Counted from the stretch's first letter, positions 23,351 to 32,718 are shown. The stretch is 64,000 nt of DNA from an uncultured Opitutia bacterium (GCA_903827245.1 CAIKHO010000079.1:1-64000); one strand, 5' to 3'. Numbers and translations: made by a program. Notes: generated by a model not told the origin, from the letters alone.

Positions 23351-24145
23351 CTATTTTTTAAGGTCTGCCAGTTCGCGACGCACAATCGCGAGGGCTCGGT
23401 GTGCCTTAGCCTCCGTGAAACGTATGACCGGCCACTTGATGCAGATGATGGGTGCAATCGTCGAGGGCGGGCCGGCCCAGGTCGCCACCGCCATGATATT
23501 GGGATCGGACTCGCGGCGGTTCCAAGCCATGCCGGTTGTCCGTGCATCCTCGATTTCCGACAAAAGGCGGCGATCGGTCAGTCCACTGCTGAGATCCGGA
23601 CGCTGTGACAGTAGCAGTTTACCCGTGGCGGTCTGATGGAGAGGGTAGACGGCGCTTTTCAGCGGATCGATCGTGATCGGATGCCTGGGCTGCTCCCAAT
23701 GGATGTAGCGCACCCCGCCCGCCTCCCCGATTCCGAGCTCAACCAGTTCATCAACTTCCACCGCCACGGAATGAATCACCCGGCCGTAGCGCTTGACGAT
23801 TTCATTGTGGGTATCGCGGGAAGACCATTCGTAGAACTGCTCGGTGGCACACCATGCCCGGCCTTTTTTTGCCACCAATCCGTAGTGCTGCAATGTTGTC
23901 AGCATCCGGAAAATGGAGGTGCGCGGCAGCTGCAGCTTGCGCATGATCAGCGACATTGGCAGCCCTTCCGGGCGCCGCGCGAGGATCGTCATCAGGTCCA
24001 GTCCCTTGAGGAATGATGTGGCGACTGCCCGGTCCTGAAAACGGGTCCTTCCTTCGCTCCGGACGCTTGGTGCCGGTACTGCGGGATTTGTTTCAATGAA
24101 GAAGTGTACACCCTTCCTCGCCAAATGGGAATGCTTCATCGGCAA
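23351..24145 (-). CDS. IclR-family transcriptional regulator
   Basis: 264 residues. The winged HTH spans about 40-105 (SFLKGLDLMTILARRPEGLPMSLIMRKLQL, recognition helix RTSIFRMLTTLQHYGLV). The effector domain follows, with TATGKLLLS and the end region SDPNIMAVATWAGPPSTIAPI, as in IclR proteins. The first 35 residues are not conserved-looking, so the start is uncertain. Base composition is lower in GC than its neighbours. No catabolic genes lie adjacent. A GTCCG-N5-CGGAC palindrome about 100 bp upstream could be its operator. Confidence 0.88.
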   Translation of the reverse strand: MPMKHSHLARKGVHFFIETNPAVPAPSVRSEGRTRFQDRAVATSFLKGLDLMTILARRPEGLPMSLIMRKLQLPRTSIFRMLTTLQHYGLVAKKGRAWCATEQFYEWSSRDTHNEIVKRYGRVIHSVAVEVDELVELGIGEAGGVRYIHWEQPRHPITIDPLKSAVYPLHQTATGKLLLSQRPDLSSGLTDRRLLSEIEDARTTGMAWNRRESDPNIMAVATWAGPPSTIAPIICIKWPVIRFTEAKAHRALAIVRRELADLKK

Positions 24146-24240
24146 TCCGAAAATCAGCGGTGCTGCACCCTTGCTGGTCGGTTTGGGTATTAATCCCTAT
24201 TGCAGGATTGATGCCGCGATTCTGGCCGAAATTTGGGTGC

Positions 24241-24255
24241 GTCCGCCATACGGAC
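24241..24255. promoter_or_regulatory. Candidate IclR operator (GTCCG-N5-CGGAC)
   Basis: A perfect 5-bp-arm palindrome 96 bp upstream of the IclR start, in a gap of about 300 bp (24146-24444) that otherwise shows no gene. IclR-family sites often have a TCCG...CGGA character. It is short, so chance is possible. Confidence 0.3.
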
Positions 24256-24444
24256 ATATTTCCCCGCCTCCGCGGTTTGCTGAAAATCATCACTTTTCCC
24301 TTTCGCCGCGGGTCGATTCTGACCGGCCTGTCTGAAGCTATGCCGGTCCGACAAATTGCCGGAAGCGATTTACGCTCGTCAGGCGCGACCACTCCCGTGC
24401 GCCTCCCGAGTCAGTCTGTGCCAGAGACCAGATCCGCCAGAAAA

Positions 24445-25536
24445 TCAGCGGAGGAGTGTCGTCAATTCCTCCAGCAGCCGCTCGTTCTGCGCCTTCGTGC
24501 CGACCGTGATGCGCAGCCACTCCGGCATGCCGTAGGACGCCACCGGCCGGACGATCACGCCGCGGCGCTGCAGGGCGTCGAACAGCCGCATCCCCTCGCC
24601 CACTTTCACCAGGATGAAATTGGCCACGCTCGGCACGACCTCCAGGCCGAGGCCGCGCAGGCCGGTCTCGAGTTGGACTAGTCCCGCGCGGTTTTCCCGC
24701 GCACATTTCTCCGTGAAGGCGCGATCATCCAGCGCCGCAAGGGCCGCCGCCTGGCCGATCGCGTTCACGTTGAAGGGCTGCCGCACACGGTTCAGCACCG
24801 CCGCCAGACCGATGCCGGCATAACCGTAGCCCACCCGCAGCGACGCCAGCCCATGGATTTTTGAAAACGTGCGCAGGCCGATCACTTTCCGGCCCTCGCG
24901 CACCAGCGGGCGAAGGTCCGGCGGATTTTCCTGATACTCCAGGTAAGCCTCGTCAAAGACGCCGATGACATGCTCGGGCAGGCCCCGGGCGAAGGCCAGC
25001 AGCTCGTCCGCCGTGTTCGCCGTGCCGGTCGGGTTGTTCGGGCTCGCCACAAAAACCAGCTTGGTCCTTGGCGTGATCGCGCGGGCCAGCGCCGCCAGAT
25101 CGTGGCGGTGGTTCACCAGCGGCACCTCCACCGCGCGGGCGCCAAAGAGCAGCGTCACCAGCTTGTAGACGATGAACGCGGGGTTCCCCATCACGACTTC
25201 GTCGCCCGGCGCGAGGAAGGCATGCCCCAGCAGCTCGATGATCTCGTTCGAGCCGTTGCCCACGATGAACTGGTCCGCCCCGAGCCCGTGCACCTCCGCC
25301 AGCTTTTGCCGCAGGGCGAAACACCCGCCGTCCGGATAGAGCTGGCCCGCCTCCAGCGCGCGCCGGGCGGCCTCCAGCGCGCGCGGCGACGGGCCGTTCG
25401 GATTTTCGTTCGACGCCAGCTTGATGATGCCTGCCGGGTCCAGCCCGAGTTCGCGGGCCACATACTCGATGGGTTTGCCCGGCTCATAGACCGGCTGCGC
25501 CAGCACCGAGGGTTTGACCAGCGATTCGATGTTCAT
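24445..25536 (-). CDS. hisC: Histidinol-phosphate aminotransferase
   Basis: 363 residues, normal for HisC. It transfers an amino group from glutamate to imidazole-acetol phosphate, step seven of histidine synthesis, using PLP. Visible features are KLASNENPNGPSPRALEA, the substrate/PLP region NGSNEIIELLGHAF, VFVASPNNPTGTANT, DEAYLEYQ, and the PLP-lysine segment TFSKIHGLASLRVGYG. No other his gene is nearby. Class I/II aminotransferases overlap in function, so activity on aromatic 2-oxo acids is also possible. Confidence 0.9.
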   Translation of the reverse strand: MNIESLVKPSVLAQPVYEPGKPIEYVARELGLDPAGIIKLASNENPNGPSPRALEAARRALEAGQLYPDGGCFALRQKLAEVHGLGADQFIVGNGSNEIIELLGHAFLAPGDEVVMGNPAFIVYKLVTLLFGARAVEVPLVNHRHDLAALARAITPRTKLVFVASPNNPTGTANTADELLAFARGLPEHVIGVFDEAYLEYQENPPDLRPLVREGRKVIGLRTFSKIHGLASLRVGYGYAGIGLAAVLNRVRQPFNVNAIGQAAALAALDDRAFTEKCARENRAGLVQLETGLRGLGLEVVPSVANFILVKVGEGMRLFDALQRRGVIVRPVASYGMPEWLRITVGTKAQNERLLEELTTLLR

Positions 25537-25592
25537 GCCCCCACGAGAACACGATTCGACTCCGGCGCGAAAGCCATAAATATTCCATCGCG

Positions 25593-26777
25593 ATGTTTCG
25601 TCCCTTGCTCTCCTGCCTGCTCGTGCTGGCCGCCTTCGCCCCGGCCCCGGCCTCGGCCGCCGACCCGCGCGCCGCGAAATCCGCGGTCCCGGCCAGGACC
25701 GCCCCGCCGCCCGACCAAGGTGAAATTGCCGGAGCCAGGTATGCCATCGCCCGGCCCGTCAACTGGAACGGCCGGCTTCTGTTGATCGCTCACGGGCAAC
25801 GCCCCGAATCAGCACCGCTCTCGGCGGATCTCCTGCCCCTGCGTCCCGCCTACCAGGCCTTGTTCGACCAAGGCTGGATGATCGCACTGACCAGCTACCG
25901 CCGCAACGGCATGATCATTGCCGACGCCGTCGCCGACGTCGATGCGCTCCGCAATTACATCGAGCAAACCTACGGCCGCCCCGACCGCGTCCTGCTGGAG
26001 GGCGAATCCATGGGTGGCCTCATTGTCACACTCATCGCCGAGCGAACCCCCGACCTCGATGCCCGGGGCCGGCCATTGTACTCCGGTGCGGTCGCCATCG
26101 GAGCCTCCCTCTCCGCCCACGAGGCCAACAACACGGTCGGACTGTCCCTGCAGCCGAAGATGCCGGTCATTTTCCTCGCCACCCTGAACGAGCTCGAGGG
26201 CCCGGCCAGGTACGTGCAGGCCCGTGTGCCCCACGACGTGGTGGACGTCCGCCCCGTGCTCTTTCGCATCGCGCGCGATGGCCATGTCAACGTCAACCAG
26301 CGCGAGCGCCTCGCCACGCTCAACGCGCTCAATACCTGGCTCGACGCCGGGCCCGCCGCCCTCCCGCACCCTGCCTCCGGCGAGGCGTATTTCGACGCCA
26401 CCGTCCCGCCCGAACCGCGCCCTTCCATGGTCACGGCGCAATCCGACGGCCGGGGTTTCACCGCCCGGGTGGAGGAAATCGCCGCCGACTATGGCAACGT
26501 CGTGCTCAACGCCCAGCCCGGCGACTTCGCCGCGGCAGGCATCCGGCCCATGACGTGGTTCCAACTCAAGGCCGGCGCCAAAACCTACCGCGTGCGCTAC
26601 GGCCACGACTTCGACAGCGTGAAGCGCGGCGAATGGGTCGCATTTCCCAATGGAGACGGCCTGACCTTGCTCGCGCGCAATCTCGGCGACGCCGCCGGCA
26701 CTGCAAGCCTGGGCCGCGGCGATGCCGTCGTGCTGCGTCGCTACGACGAGCCGCAGGCTGAGACTGCCGCTCCTTAA
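25593..26777 (+). CDS. Secreted alpha/beta-hydrolase fused to a SAM-hydroxide-adenosyltransferase-like C-terminal domain
   Basis: 394 residues. Signal peptide 1-22 (LLVLAAFAPAPASA). An alpha/beta-hydrolase domain at about 45-255 has LLLIAHGQR, the nucleophile elbow GESMGG (Ser139) and a possible catalytic histidine (His231 in RDGHVNV). Residues about 286-383 form a separate beta domain: ADYGNVVLNA, then GHDFDSVKRGEWVAFPNGDG, LLARNLGDAAGTASLGRGDAV. This resembles the C-terminal barrel of DUF62/SAM hydroxide adenosyltransferases (DxFGNxxTN ... GsAaxxLGxxxGD). No catalytic N-terminal DUF62 domain is present. Substrate is unknown. The gene is divergent from hisC. Confidence 0.75.
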   Translation: MFRPLLSCLLVLAAFAPAPASAADPRAAKSAVPARTAPPPDQGEIAGARYAIARPVNWNGRLLLIAHGQRPESAPLSADLLPLRPAYQALFDQGWMIALTSYRRNGMIIADAVADVDALRNYIEQTYGRPDRVLLEGESMGGLIVTLIAERTPDLDARGRPLYSGAVAIGASLSAHEANNTVGLSLQPKMPVIFLATLNELEGPARYVQARVPHDVVDVRPVLFRIARDGHVNVNQRERLATLNALNTWLDAGPAALPHPASGEAYFDATVPPEPRPSMVTAQSDGRGFTARVEEIAADYGNVVLNAQPGDFAAAGIRPMTWFQLKAGAKTYRVRYGHDFDSVKRGEWVAFPNGDGLTLLARNLGDAAGTASLGRGDAVVLRRYDEPQAETAAP

Positions 26778-26801
26778 GGGCGAGCCCGGATGCCCCCACG
26801 C

Positions 26802-26831
26802 TTGCAGTCCCGGCTTCAGCCGGGACTGCAA
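26802..26831. repeat. Perfect 14-bp-arm palindrome, CAGTCCCGGCTTCAG type, copy 1
   Basis: TTGCAGTCCCGGCT-TC-AGCCGGGACTGCAA lies between the convergent hydrolase and HAD genes. A longer element built from the same arm occurs at 46057-46146. It may act as a bidirectional terminator. Confidence 0.8.
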
Positions 26832-26849
26832 GCGCGCAGAAATCTGATC

Positions 26850-27443
26850 CTATTTTTTCCGGCTCGGCACGCGGACCAGTTTCATGCCCGCCGCCTGGGC
26901 CGCGCGCATGCCTGGCTCCGCGTCCTCGAAGACCAGGCACTGCCCCGGCGGCACACCCATGAGTTTTGCCGCGAGCAAAAACATGTCCGGGGCCGGCTTG
27001 CCATGCGTCACGTCGTCCGCCGTCACCACCACCTTGAAGAGGGGCGCCAGGCCCGCGAGCTCCAGCGAGCGCCGCACGATCTCCCGCGGCCCGCCGGAGG
27101 CGATGGCTACAGGGTGGGTCACCGCCACGCGCCGGGCAAACGCCACCACCGGCTCGATCAGCCGTGCATCGCCCTGCAGCTTCCGGAAGAGCTTCTCCTT
27201 GGCATGAAATACCTGCTCGGAGTCAATCTTCAGGCCGTAATGGGTCGCGATCAGCTCGGCGACTTTCCGGGTCGGCACGCCGCCCATGGAATAAAAAAAA
27301 TCCTCGTCCAGCGGCTGCTTCAACCCCACGTCGCGCATCGCCTCGTCCCACGCCTTGTAATGCAGCGGCATTGTGTCGATGAGCGTGCCATCGAGGTCGA
27401 AGATGTAGGCGGCAAAGTCACCGGCCGGGATGTCGAGTTGCAT
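26850..27443 (-). CDS. HAD-superfamily phosphatase (beta-phosphoglucomutase/YqaB-like)
   Basis: 197 residues. HAD motif I is FDLDGTLIDT (nucleophile and acid Asp), motif II IASGG, motif III Lys in THGKPAPD, and motif IV FEDAEPGM. The small helical cap after motif I (PLHYKAWDEAMRDVGL) is of the C1 type seen in beta-phosphoglucomutases and YqaB fructose-1-phosphatase. The Asp-X-Asp-Gly-Thr core fits phosphatase or mutase chemistry on a small sugar phosphate. It follows acr3 by 81 bp on the same strand but need not belong to the arsenic operon. Confidence 0.88.
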   Translation of the reverse strand: MQLDIPAGDFAAYIFDLDGTLIDTMPLHYKAWDEAMRDVGLKQPLDEDFFYSMGGVPTRKVAELIATHYGLKIDSEQVFHAKEKLFRKLQGDARLIEPVVAFARRVAVTHPVAIASGGPREIVRRSLELAGLAPLFKVVVTADDVTHGKPAPDMFLLAAKLMGVPPGQCLVFEDAEPGMRAAQAAGMKLVRVPSRKK

Positions 27444-27524
27444 GATGAAAAACCGTCAAGCGCAGATGCAATCGGCGCGCCGTGCAACTTAATCCCCGTT
27501 CCCGCGTGAATTGTCCGGCTGTGC

Positions 27525-28595
27525 TTACGGCCGGCCCGGTAGGCTCCGGGCCGCCAGCCGGCGCTTCCAAGCCAGGGCCACGGTCACCAGTCCGATCAGC
27601 GCCGGCACTTCCACCAGCGGCCCGACCACCGCCGCAAACGCCGCGCCCGAGGCGAGCCCGAACACCCCCACCGCCACCGCGATCGCCAGCTCGAAATTGT
27701 TGCCGGACGCCGTGAAGGCCAGCGTCGCCGCCCGCTCATAGTCCGTCCCCGCCCGCAGGCTCATCCAGAACGTCGCGAAAAACATGATCCCGAAGTACAC
27801 CGCCAGCGGCACCGCGATCCGCACCACGTCGAGCGGGATGCGGAGCACCGTGTCGCCCTTCAGGCTGAACATCACGAAAATCGTGAAGAGCAGCGCCAGG
27901 AGTGTCAGCGGGCTGATCAGCGGCACGAACTTGCCGTCATACCAGGCCACCCGGCCGCCGCGCCGCAGCCCCAGCCGGGTCAGCCAGCCGGCCAGGAACG
28001 GGATGCCGAGGTAAATGAACACGCTCCGCCCCACGCTGACGATGGTGATGCTCGAGAGATCGAGCGCCCCCGTGTCCACGCCCACCAGCGGCGGCAGCAC
28101 GCGCAGAAACAGCCACGCCAGCGGGGCGTAGAAAAAGACCTGGAAAAGCGCGTTCACCGCCACCAGTCCCGCGCAATACTCGCGACTGCCGCCCGCGAGG
28201 TCGTTCCACACGATCACCATCGCAATGCAGCGCGCCAGGCCGATCAGCACGAGCCCGGCGAAATACTCTGGGCGGTCGCGCAGGAAAATCACCGCCAGCA
28301 CGAACATCAGCACCGGCCCCACCAGCCAGTTTTGCACGAGCGACAGCGACAGCACCTTCTTGTCGCGAAAGACATCGCCAAGCTCCTCATAGCGCACTTT
28401 CGCCAGCGGCGGATACATCATCACGATCAGCCCGATTGCGATCGGCACCGAGGTTGTGCCGACGCTCCACGCGGTCAGCGCGCGCGGGATCCCCGAGAAA
28501 AAGCGCCCGGCCAGCACGCCCGCCACGATGGCGAGGAAGATCCACAGCGTGAGAAACCGGTCGAGGAACGAGAGCCTTTTCAGCAGGGGATTCAC
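27525..28595 (-). CDS. acr3: Arsenite efflux permease Acr3
   Basis: 356 residues from GTG 28595; this start gives normal Acr3 length, and the longer frame reads through the upstream gene. About ten membrane helices extrude As(III) using the proton gradient. Family features are [30 protein letters not shown], the conserved cysteine region [27 protein letters not shown], and [15 protein letters not shown] near the end. It is the last ars gene after arsR, arsC and DUF6428, 17 bp after the latter. Confidence 0.93.
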   Translation of the reverse strand: MNPLLKRLSFLDRFLTLWIFLAIVAGVLAGRFFSGIPRALTAWSVGTTSVPIAIGLIVMMYPPLAKVRYEELGDVFRDKKVLSLSLVQNWLVGPVLMFVLAVIFLRDRPEYFAGLVLIGLARCIAMVIVWNDLAGGSREYCAGLVAVNALFQVFFYAPLAWLFLRVLPPLVGVDTGALDLSSITIVSVGRSVFIYLGIPFLAGWLTRLGLRRGGRVAWYDGKFVPLISPLTLLALLFTIFVMFSLKGDTVLRIPLDVVRIAVPLAVYFGIMFFATFWMSLRAGTDYERAATLAFTASGNNFELAIAVAVGVFGLASGAAFAAVVGPLVEVPALIGLVTVALAWKRRLAARSLPGRP

Positions 28596-28612
28596 CGTGT
28601 CGCGGGCCGGCC

Positions 28613-29119
28613 CTAGCAACACCCGGTGCCCGCGCTTTTCGCGGTCGATGGCAGGCACACGTCCTTGGCCAGGCAATCCGTGTGCTTCCCGCCCAGCCGC
28701 ATCACCAGCCGCCCTGGCTCCCGGTCCACCCGCACCACGGTGAACTGGATCACGTTGCACGCCTCGTACTCGAGTTCGACCGGCAGATCGTCGGTTCCCA
28801 GCACGGGCGCAGCATGGGCGAACGCCTTGAGCAGTTGGCCCGCCGTGAGACGATGGTCCACATCCTCGCCCACCCAGGTCTGCAGCAGGCAGGTCACCGT
28901 GCGACGCACCGTGCCACCGCAATCGACAAAGTCCCGTTGCACTCGGCCCACCTCGGTCACGTGAAAATGAGCCTCGATCGGATCGCCGTCCGGCCAGAGC
29001 ACGGTCAGCGGCAGCGCCGGTTCCGCCGCCAGGGCCTGCTTGAGCACGGCGACGGTCAGCGCCGGTTCCGCCTCCGGAGCCGGACAGTCGCAGCCGGACG
29101 TGTTTTCATCCGTGCTCAT
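28613..29119 (-). CDS. DUF6428 family protein of the arsenic operon
   Basis: 168 residues, soluble, with four cysteines in clusters near the ends (GCDCP; TGCC) and others inside ([22 protein letters not shown]). It overlaps arsC by 4 bp and precedes acr3. It is a small beta-rich protein ([25 protein letters not shown]) that I recognise as the DUF6428 type found in arsenic clusters. Its role is not established. Cysteine pairs suggest binding of As(III) or a metal, possibly as a chaperone (inference). Confidence 0.75.
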   Translation of the reverse strand: MSTDENTSGCDCPAPEAEPALTVAVLKQALAAEPALPLTVLWPDGDPIEAHFHVTEVGRVQRDFVDCGGTVRRTVTCLLQTWVGEDVDHRLTAGQLLKAFAHAAPVLGTDDLPVELEYEACNVIQFTVVRVDREPGRLVMRLGGKHTDCLAKDVCLPSTAKSAGTGCC

Positions 29120-29628
29120 TTCTTCAGGGCGGCTTCGCCTTCAAGGATGAACTGCCGCCCGACCTCGCGCACCGCCACCGTGTCGCGCAACTTGTCGTCG
29201 GGAAAGGCGCAGAAGAGATCCACGCGCCGCGCGATCTGCGACGCCACCGTCACAAAGAAGCGGAATTTCTCCTCCTCCGTGCCTCCGAAGGCCGCCGGGT
29301 CGGGCGAGCCCCAGTGCGCGATCAGCGGCTGGCCCGGCCACACCGGGCAGGCCTCGCGGGCGTTGTCGCACACGGTGATGACAAAATCGAACTTCACGCC
29401 CTTGAATTCATCCCACGACTTCGACCGCGCATCGCCAGCGTCGAGCCCGTAACGCTCGCGCAGGGTTCGCACCGCGAGCGGGTTGACCCGACCGGAGGGA
29501 TGCGAACCGGCGCTGAACACCTCGAAGCGCCCCTTGCCCTTGGCGCGCAGGAGATATTCACCGAGGACCGAGCGGGCCGAGTTGCCGGTGCAGAGGATCA
29601 GGACCTTGAAGGGTGGTTTTTGGCTCAT
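29116..29628 (-). CDS. arsC: Arsenate reductase, low-molecular-weight phosphatase type
   Basis: 170 residues. It reduces arsenate to arsenite for export. The phosphatase P-loop CTGNSAR (Cys13-X5-Arg19) lies at the N-terminus. The redox pair lies in TVCDNAREACPVWPG (Cys87 and Cys94), the triple-cysteine arrangement of thioredoxin-coupled ArsC. HWGSPDPA is also typical. The gene is 7 bp after arsR. Confidence 0.95.
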   Translation of the reverse strand: MSQKPPFKVLILCTGNSARSVLGEYLLRAKGKGRFEVFSAGSHPSGRVNPLAVRTLRERYGLDAGDARSKSWDEFKGVKFDFVITVCDNAREACPVWPGQPLIAHWGSPDPAAFGGTEEEKFRFFVTVASQIARRVDLFCAFPDDKLRDTVAVREVGRQFILEGEAALKK

Positions 29629-29635
29629 TGGAAAT

Positions 29636-30049
29636 TCAGGACGTCCCGCTCACCGCACGCCGGACGCGGCGAGGGGCGTTGCAGGTGCAGCTCCGTTCAT
29701 CGCAAACCGCCGCCACCGCCTTCTCCGGCGCCAGCTTTTTCAGCTGTGCGAGATCCCGCCGGAACACCGGGTTATCCTGTGCGCAGTCCTGCAGGCAGGC
29801 CAGGTTCGCCTGCAGCTCCCGCGTCGGCTTCGCGGGCAGCTCGTAGACCATCCAGTTGCCCTGCCGCTCGCACCGGACCAGCCCGCGGGCGCGCAGATAC
29901 GCGAGGTGCTTGGAGATCTTCACCTGCGGCTCGCGCAGGATCGACTGGAAGTGGCAGACGCACAGCGGACCCTGCGCCAGCACGTTCAGCAGGCGCAGCC
30001 GCGTGCGGTCGCACAGGCATTCGTAGATTTTCACGAGCTCCACAACCAA
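29636..30049 (-). CDS. arsR: ArsR/SmtB-family arsenical repressor
   Basis: 137 residues. The start is TTG 30049; a GTG two codons later is an alternative. The As(III)-sensing pair is GPLCVCHF (Cys30 and Cys32), matching the classical ELCVCDL site. The HTH recognition helix lies in PQVKISKHLAYLRARGLV and the wing in RQGNWMVYEL. Two more cysteine pairs near the C-terminus (CLQDC; CTC) may add metalloid binding. It represses ars transcription until arsenite binds. A perfect 9-bp-arm palindrome abuts the start codon. Confidence 0.93.
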   Translation of the reverse strand: MVVELVKIYECLCDRTRLRLLNVLAQGPLCVCHFQSILREPQVKISKHLAYLRARGLVRCERQGNWMVYELPAKPTRELQANLACLQDCAQDNPVFRRDLAQLKKLAPEKAVAAVCDERSCTCNAPRRVRRAVSGTS

Positions 30050-30050
30050 T

Positions 30051-30074
30051 CTATATTCCTACCATGGAATATAG
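30051..30074. promoter_or_regulatory. ArsR operator palindrome
   Basis: CTATATTCC-N6-GGAATATAG is a perfect 9-bp-arm inverted repeat one base upstream of the arsR TTG and in the gap shared with the divergent aquaporin gene. Its size and position fit an ArsR operator. It would also overlap the arsR ribosome-binding region. Confidence 0.75.
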
Positions 30075-30815
<741 letters not shown>

Positions 30816-30837
30816 TCCGCGAAAAAATTCTAACTCA

Positions 30838-30867
30838 AGCCGCGGGGAAATTCCTGCGGCTTTTTTT
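30838..30867 (+). terminator. Intrinsic terminator after the aquaporin gene
   Basis: The stem AGCCGC(GGGG)...(CC)TGCGGCT is followed by a run of seven T. It begins 23 bp after the aquaporin stop. Confidence 0.85.
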
Positions 30868-30982
30868 ATCGCGGAAACGCGAAAGGGCGGAAGCACGGAA
30901 AGCCGGAATCAGGGGGCTTCAGGCTTTCCCCTGAAACCGGTCCCGCCTTTTTCCGCGTTTCATTTCCCCCGTGTTTCCGCGA
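30868..30982. repeat. ATCGCGGAAACGCGAAAG-type nested inverted repeat, copy 1
   Basis: The ends ATCGCGGAAA and TTTCCGCGAT pair across 115 bp. Inner arms AGGGG/CCCCT and GGCGGAA-like segments are nested inside. It fills the gap between the convergent aquaporin and DEAD-box genes. A shorter relative is at 42957-43023. Confidence 0.7.
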
Positions 30983-31002
30983 TCCGGATCGAGCCCGGTC
31001 CC

Positions 31003-32718
31003 TCAGCGCCGCATCCCGCGGTGCAGCCGGCTCACCGGCTTGACCGATGCCGCGGCTGTCTCGGCCAGCGCCTTCTCGTCGAAGAGCGCCGAATAAATGT
31101 ACGGGAAGCCCTCGAGCTTCTTCCGCTCCACGCCCACGCCCATGTAACGCTCGATCGAGCGCGCGTCGCGCACGTCCTCCTCCGTCACAAGCGTGAAGGC
31201 GTCGCCGGTGGCCTGCGCGCGGCCGGTGCGGCCGATGCGGTGCACGTAATCCTCGGCGTTCTCCGGTACGTCGTAGTTGATGACGTGCGAGACGCCCGCG
31301 ATGTCGAGGCCGCGCGCCGCGATGTCGGTCGCGACCAGCACCTCGAACTTGCCGGACTTGAAGCCGTCGAGCGCCTCGATGCGCTCGCGCTGGCTGCGGT
31401 CCGAGTGCATCACGCCCACGGTGTGGCCCTTGCTCACGAGCCGGTTGGCGATGCGGTCGGCGCCCATCCGGGTGCGGCAGAAAATCAGCACGCTCTTGAA
31501 GTCGGTCTGCTCCAGCAGCAGTTGCAGCAGCTCGAACTTCTGCGTGGCCACGACCGGGTAAAACCCGTGCGACACCGTCACGGCCGGCGAGCGGTTGCGG
31601 CCGATCTCGACCTTGGCCGGGTCGCGCAGCGCCCAGGCGGCGAGCTGCTCGATTTCCGCGGGCAGCGTCGCGGTGAAAAACAGCGTCTGCCGCGCCTTCG
31701 GGCACTTGGCCACGATGCGCTTCACATCCGGCAGGAAACCCATGTCGAGCATCCGGTCCACCTCGTCCAGCACGAGGATGTCGATCTTCTCCAGCGAGCA
31801 GTTGCGCTGCTCCAGGTGGTCGAGCAGGCGGCCGGGCGTGGCGGCGAGGATGTCCATGCCGCGCTTGAGGTCCTCCAGCTGCTTGCCGTAGCCGACGCCG
31901 CCATAGACGATCGTCACGCGCAGGTCGGTGAACTTGGCGAATTTCTGGAACGCCTCCTCGACCTGCAGCGCGAGTTCACGCGTGGGCTCGAGGATGAGGC
32001 AGCGCAGTTCGCCGTGGCCGGACAGGCGCTGGATGATTGGCAGCGCGAACGCCGCGGTCTTGCCCGTGCCGGTCTGGGCGGAACCGATCAGGTCGCGCCC
32101 CGCGAGGATCAATGGGATTGCCTGCGCCTGGATCGGCGTCGGCTCGACATAGCCCATCTCCTGCACGCCAAACGCCAGGGCGTCCGAGAGGCCGAGCTTG
32201 GTAAACGCCGTGTCCATCTTCGGCACGTCGACCGGCACCACCGGTTTCACCGGGTCGCGGCGCGGATGGTCGTAGGTCTTGTCGATCACCGGACGCTCGC
32301 GTTTGCCCCCTTGGGCAGAATCGAAGGGCGCAGCACCCGGGCCGCTCCGGCCGCCGCCGCCCGAGCGCGAGTGCAGGCCGCGCCCGCCGCCCGAACGCGG
32401 GCCATCATGCCTGCCCTGTGCAGAGTCGGCGGACCGCCCTTGGGCGGACGCGGAGGGCCGGCCCTGAGCGGAGTCGGAGGGCTCGTCCCGCGGATCGCGG
32501 GGCTGGCCGCGGTACTTGTCGCCATGGGATCCTCCACCGGTGCCGCGTCCACGCCGGCCACGGGAGGAATCAGGGGAGTCGTGGCGGGCCTCGCCCCGGT
32601 GAGACGAGGCGTGCGGCTTCGCGTGGGAGGCAGGTTTGCCGGCCTCGGCGTGGGCGGACTTGGTGGGGCGCGAAGGCGAAATGGTAGCGCGCAGCTTCGC
32701 CAGGAATTTCTTCAGCAT
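31003..32718 (-). CDS. DEAD-box RNA helicase, RhlE-like
   Basis: 571 residues. The helicase core starts at about 167 with the Q motif (FTKLGLSDAL...YVEPTPIQAQAIP). It continues with motif I AQTGTGKT, Ia PTRELALQ, Ib TPGRLLDHL, motif II as DEVD rather than DEAD, motif III TAT, and the second RecA domain with CRTRMGADRI, VATDIAARGLDI and HRIGRTGRA. The basic 165-residue N-terminal extension is Gly/Arg/Ser-rich and holds four DSAQG-like units (about 82-103 and 132-137). It probably remodels RNA in ribosome assembly or cold adaptation. Confidence 0.93.
   Translation of the reverse strand: MLKKFLAKLRATISPSRPTKSAHAEAGKPASHAKPHASSHRGEARHDSPDSSRGRRGRGTGGGSHGDKYRGQPRDPRDEPSDSAQGRPSASAQGRSADSAQGRHDGPRSGGGRGLHSRSGGGGRSGPGAAPFDSAQGGKRERPVIDKTYDHPRRDPVKPVVPVDVPKMDTAFTKLGLSDALAFGVQEMGYVEPTPIQAQAIPLILAGRDLIGSAQTGTGKTAAFALPIIQRLSGHGELRCLILEPTRELALQVEEAFQKFAKFTDLRVTIVYGGVGYGKQLEDLKRGMDILAATPGRLLDHLEQRNCSLEKIDILVLDEVDRMLDMGFLPDVKRIVAKCPKARQTLFFTATLPAEIEQLAAWALRDPAKVEIGRNRSPAVTVSHGFYPVVATQKFELLQLLLEQTDFKSVLIFCRTRMGADRIANRLVSKGHTVGVMHSDRSQRERIEALDGFKSGKFEVLVATDIAARGLDIAGVSHVINYDVPENAEDYVHRIGRTGRAQATGDAFTLVTEEDVRDARSIERYMGVGVERKKLEGFPYIYSALFDEKALAETAAASVKPVSRLHRGMRR
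32307..32475 (-). repeat. DSAQG-type coding minisatellite in the DEAD-box gene
   Basis: Three near-tandem units encode SDSAQGRP, SASAQGRS and ADSAQGRH (32410-32475), and a fourth encodes FDSAQGGK (32307-32325). The units share a GACTCYGCNCARGG nucleotide core. They lie in the disordered N-terminal extension. Confidence 0.7.
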
